Source: Actinomycetes bacterium (GTDB taxonomy: Bacteria > Actinomycetota > Acidimicrobiia > Acidimicrobiales > Palsa-688). From it: DNA of 13,931 bases. A program made the position numbers and the translations under genes. The notes below the pieces were generated by a model. That model saw nothing but the letters and a program-made list of their open reading frames with translations. It was not told the origin of the DNA and made no database searches. The DNA is taken from NCBI GenBank assembly GCA_021827285.1, contig JAKAWM010000021.1, positions 1 through 13,931 on the forward strand, given 5' to 3'. The first letter of the stretch is position 1. The number at the start of each line of letters is the position of its first letter. This document shows positions 11,614 through 13,931 of this stretch, in pieces.

Positions 11614-13931
11614 TCAGGGCTGAGCCAGCACTACCTCTACCGAGGGTTCCTCGGCCACCTCAAGGATGAGTGAGGCGATGTTCTGCGCCGCCCGTAAGTC
11701 GTCCTCTACCTGCCCTAGCGCGCCCACGCGCTCCGCTGGGCCGTGGAAAGTGACACGCGAGACGGCAGCTCGGGGGCTCACCTTGCCCTCAGACTTGACC
11801 CGGCGAACGGCGGCCAGCAAATCCACCGCCTCCCCGTACACAGCGGTAGCGTCCAGAGCCGCCGCCCGGTTGTCACCCTCCCCTGACTGGCCCAGCCCAT
11901 CAGCCGAAGGCCAGGGGGACCGGTGGACGGAGCCCTGCTGCCACCAGGACCAGACCTCCTCGGTGACAAAAGGCAAGAACGGCGCGAGCAAGCGGAGCAG
12001 CACCGACAAGCTGGCCGCCAGTGCTACCCGGGCGGACCGGGCACGGGAGGCGCCCATCTCTCCGTAGGCACGGGTCTTAACCAGCTCGAGGTAATTGTCG
12101 CAGAAGTCCCAGAACCAGGCCTCCGTACGCTCTAGAGCGCGGGTGTAGTCGTAACCTTCAAAGGCCCGGGTAGCCTCCGCTACCAGCCGGCTCAGTCCGG
12201 CCAGCAGGGCCCGATCCACTGGCTCCTCCGCTTGTCCCCAGCTGGCTGCGGCCTCCGCGGCTAGGGCGGCGGCCTCCGAGGGCGCCAGCTCCTCGCCCTC
12301 AGCGGATGACCAGAGCTTGGGGCTGAGCACGAACTTCGAAGCGTTCATGACCTTGAGCGCCAACCGCCGGCCTACCCGCATCTGGCCTTCGTCAAAGGCG
12401 GTGTCAGTGCCCGGGCGCCCCGAGGCGGCCCAGTAGCGCACCGCATCTGAGCCGTGCTCTTCGAGCAAGGCCCGTGGGGTAACGACATTGCCCACCGATT
12501 TGGACATCTTCTTACGGTCGGGGTCGAGGATCCAGCCCGAGATGGCCGCGTTTGACCAGGGCACGCAGCCGTGCTCCAGGTACGAACGCACCATGGTGGC
12601 GAACAACCAGGTCCGGATTATGTCGTGCGCCTGAGGTCGTAGGTCCATGGGGAAGACCCTCGACCATCTGTCCCCGGCGGCCGGATCCTCCCAACCCGCC
12701 GCGATCTGCGGGGTCAAAGAGGAAGTAGCCCAGGTGTCCATCACGTCCATTTCGGCCGCAAAGCCGCCGGGCGCGTCGCGCTGGTCAGGCGAGTAACCGG
12801 GGGGCACGTCGGTGCTGGGGTCAACCGGAAGGGCGTCTTCGGAGGGTACCAGGGGGTGGTCATAATCAGCTTGGCCGTGCTCGTCCAAGCGGTACCAAAT
12901 GGGAAAGGGGACGCCGAAAAACCGCTGCCTGCTCACCAGCCAGTCGCTGGTCAAGCCTTGTACCCAATCCTCGTAACGGGCCCGCATGAACGGCGGGTGC
13001 CACTGCAACTCCCGGCCGAGGGTGATAAAGGCGTCTTTATGAGCCAACGTCTTTATCCACCATTGCCGGCTAGTCACGATCTCCAAGGGCCGCTCACCTT
13101 TTTCGTAAAACTTCACCGGGTGGGTTATAGGGCGCGCCTCGCCCCGCAACTCGCCCGACGCCGAGAGCAGCTCGACCACCCGCTTTTGGGCTGCGGCCAC
13201 CGTTTTGCCGGACAGCTCCGACATATAAATGGAGGTGCCCTCGGCGCAAAGCCCCTCGGGGGCGGTGGCGGTCAACCGCCCGTCCCGGCCTACGATGGCC
13301 CGCACCGGGAGGCCGAGATCTCGCCACCAGGTCACGTCGGTCAGGTCCCCGAAGGTGCACACCATGGCCGCCCCGGTCCCCTTGTCCGGCTGGGCCAAAA
13401 GATGGGTGACGACGGGCACCGATGCCCCGAACAAAGGGGTGCTCACGTAGGAGCCGACCAAACCGGCATAGCGGGAGTCCGATGGGTGGACCACCACCGC
13501 CACGCAGGCCGGGAGAAGCTCAGGACGGGTTGTACCGATGAGCAGGTCAGCGCCAGAGGAACGATGAAAAGCCAGGGTATGGTAGGCACCCGGGCGCTCT
13601 TTGTCCACCAGTTCGGCTTGGGCGACAGCGGTGCGAAAGTCCACGTCCCACAGCGTCGGGGCCTCAGCCGTGTAGGTTTCGCCCCGAGACAGCAGGCGAA
13701 GGAAGGCGCGTTGGGAGGCCCGGCGGGCGCTCACGCCGATGGTCGTGTAAAGGTGGCGCCAATCGACCGACAGTCCCAGGTAGCGCCATAGGTCTTCGAA
13801 GGCCCGCTCATCTTCGCCGGTGAGGCGGGCGCATAACTCGACGAAATTGGGCCGGCTGATGGGCACCGGGTGCTGGCCCTTGGGCAGCCCGCCTTCCGCC
13901 GGAGGGACTGATCCGGGATCGTATGGGACGG
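11614..13931 (-). CDS. valS: Valyl-tRNA synthetase, N-terminus cut by window edge
   Basis: ValRS charges tRNA-Val with valine and edits misactivated threonine. About 771 C-terminal residues are visible, and the frame is open to the right edge, starting VPYDPGSVPPAEGGLPKG. A GTG at 13866 lies inside the conserved catalytic region and is not the true start. Counting from that GTG, the editing domain contains TTRPELLPACVAVVVHP (112-128) and KGTGAAMVCTFGDLTD (162-177). The catalytic core has SRQRFFGVPFPIWY (312-325), MDVMDTWATSS (373-383) and KMSKS (453-457). The anticodon-binding domain follows (about 530-660). The HIGH motif lies beyond the edge. The protein ends soon after the anticodon-binding domain and lacks the C-terminal coiled-coil arm of E. 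coli or Thermus ValRS. It resembles the Streptomyces-type enzyme as I recall it. valS precedes the LCP gene in the same direction. Confidence 0.96.
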   Translation of the reverse strand, partial: VPYDPGSVPPAEGGLPKGQHPVPISRPNFVELCARLTGEDERAFEDLWRYLGLSVDWRHLYTTIGVSARRASQRAFLRLLSRGETYTAEAPTLWDVDFRTAVAQAELVDKERPGAYHTLAFHRSSGADLLIGTTRPELLPACVAVVVHPSDSRYAGLVGSYVSTPLFGASVPVVTHLLAQPDKGTGAAMVCTFGDLTDVTWWRDLGLPVRAIVGRDGRLTATAPEGLCAEGTSIYMSELSGKTVAAAQKRVVELLSASGELRGEARPITHPVKFYEKGERPLEIVTSRQWWIKTLAHKDAFITLGRELQWHPPFMRARYEDWVQGLTSDWLVSRQRFFGVPFPIWYRLDEHGQADYDHPLVPSEDALPVDPSTDVPPGYSPDQRDAPGGFAAEMDVMDTWATSSLTPQIAAGWEDPAAGDRWSRVFPMDLRPQAHDIIRTWLFATMVRSYLEHGCVPWSNAAISGWILDPDRKKMSKSVGNVVTPRALLEEHGSDAVRYWAASGRPGTDTAFDEGQMRVGRRLALKVMNASKFVLSPKLWSSAEGEELAPSEAAALAAEAAASWGQAEEPVDRALLAGLSRLVAEATRAFEGYDYTRALERTEAWFWDFCDNYLELVKTRAYGEMGASRARSARVALAASLSVLLRLLAPFLPFVTEEVWSWWQQGSVHRSPWPSADGLGQSGEGDNRAAALDATAVYGEAVDLLAAVRRVKSEGKVSPRAAVSRVTFHGPAERVGALGQVEDDLRAAQNIASLILEVAEEPSVEVVLAQP

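Noticed and set aside
12856..13791. 311-codon plus-strand frame opposite valS
   Set aside because: The opposite strand encodes clear ValRS domains; the plus-strand frame has no recognisable domain.
13864..13866. GTG as the true start of valS
   Set aside because: The frame continues upstream with VPYDPGSVPPAEGG, which matches conserved ValRS sequence, and the HIGH region must lie further upstream.

Overview
The window is GC-rich DNA from what is most likely an actinobacterium. The lineage evidence is the GAF-ANTAR regulators, a LytR-CpsA-Psr protein, an actinobacterial-style valyl-tRNA synthetase, frequent GTG and TTG starts, and a small Lys-rich protein of an actinobacterial type. The exact lineage cannot be fixed by eye; an Acidimicrobiia-like or other deep actinobacterial group is a guess. 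I see no phage, transposon, CRISPR, tRNA or rRNA sequence. The window looks chromosomal, with signalling and stress genes on the left and housekeeping genes on the right.

Left part (1-3330). The 5' part of a PAS-GGDEF diguanylate cyclase gene runs off the left edge. It is followed by a spacer of about 345 bp and a 59-residue DUF4177-like protein on the plus strand. Convergent to that lie two tandem GAF-ANTAR genes, predicted sensor and RNA-binding antiterminators. The upstream one has a leader with nested inverted repeats and a TTG start. Upstream again is a 37-residue, very basic protein gene with a strong Shine-Dalgarno site. All of these except the DUF4177 gene are on the minus strand.

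Middle (3330-9002, all minus strand). The order of transcription is a class III-like PPK2 polyphosphate kinase, the membrane protease FtsH, a STAS-domain protein with a repetitive Pro/Ala tail, and a radical SAM protein with an N-terminal B12-binding-like domain. The STAS and radical SAM genes are 50 bp apart and probably co-transcribed. The STAS tail is encoded by a minisatellite with a visible second-order duplication.

Right part (9003-13931). A ComF-like phosphoribosyltransferase and a bifunctional-nuclease-domain (BFN/DUF151) protein form a tight plus-strand pair, divergent from ppk2. They converge on an LCP-family gene, which lies downstream of valS on the minus strand. valS is cut by the right edge, so its N-terminus with the HIGH motif is missing. 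Two GC-rich hairpins sit between valS and the LCP gene.

Taken together, several genes belong to families used in stress and second-messenger signalling: c-di-GMP synthesis, ANTAR antitermination, STAS partner switching, polyphosphate metabolism and FtsH quality control. Nothing in the sequence proves they act in one pathway. The least explained elements are the STAS/radical SAM pair, the small basic protein, and the structured leader of the second GAF-ANTAR gene.
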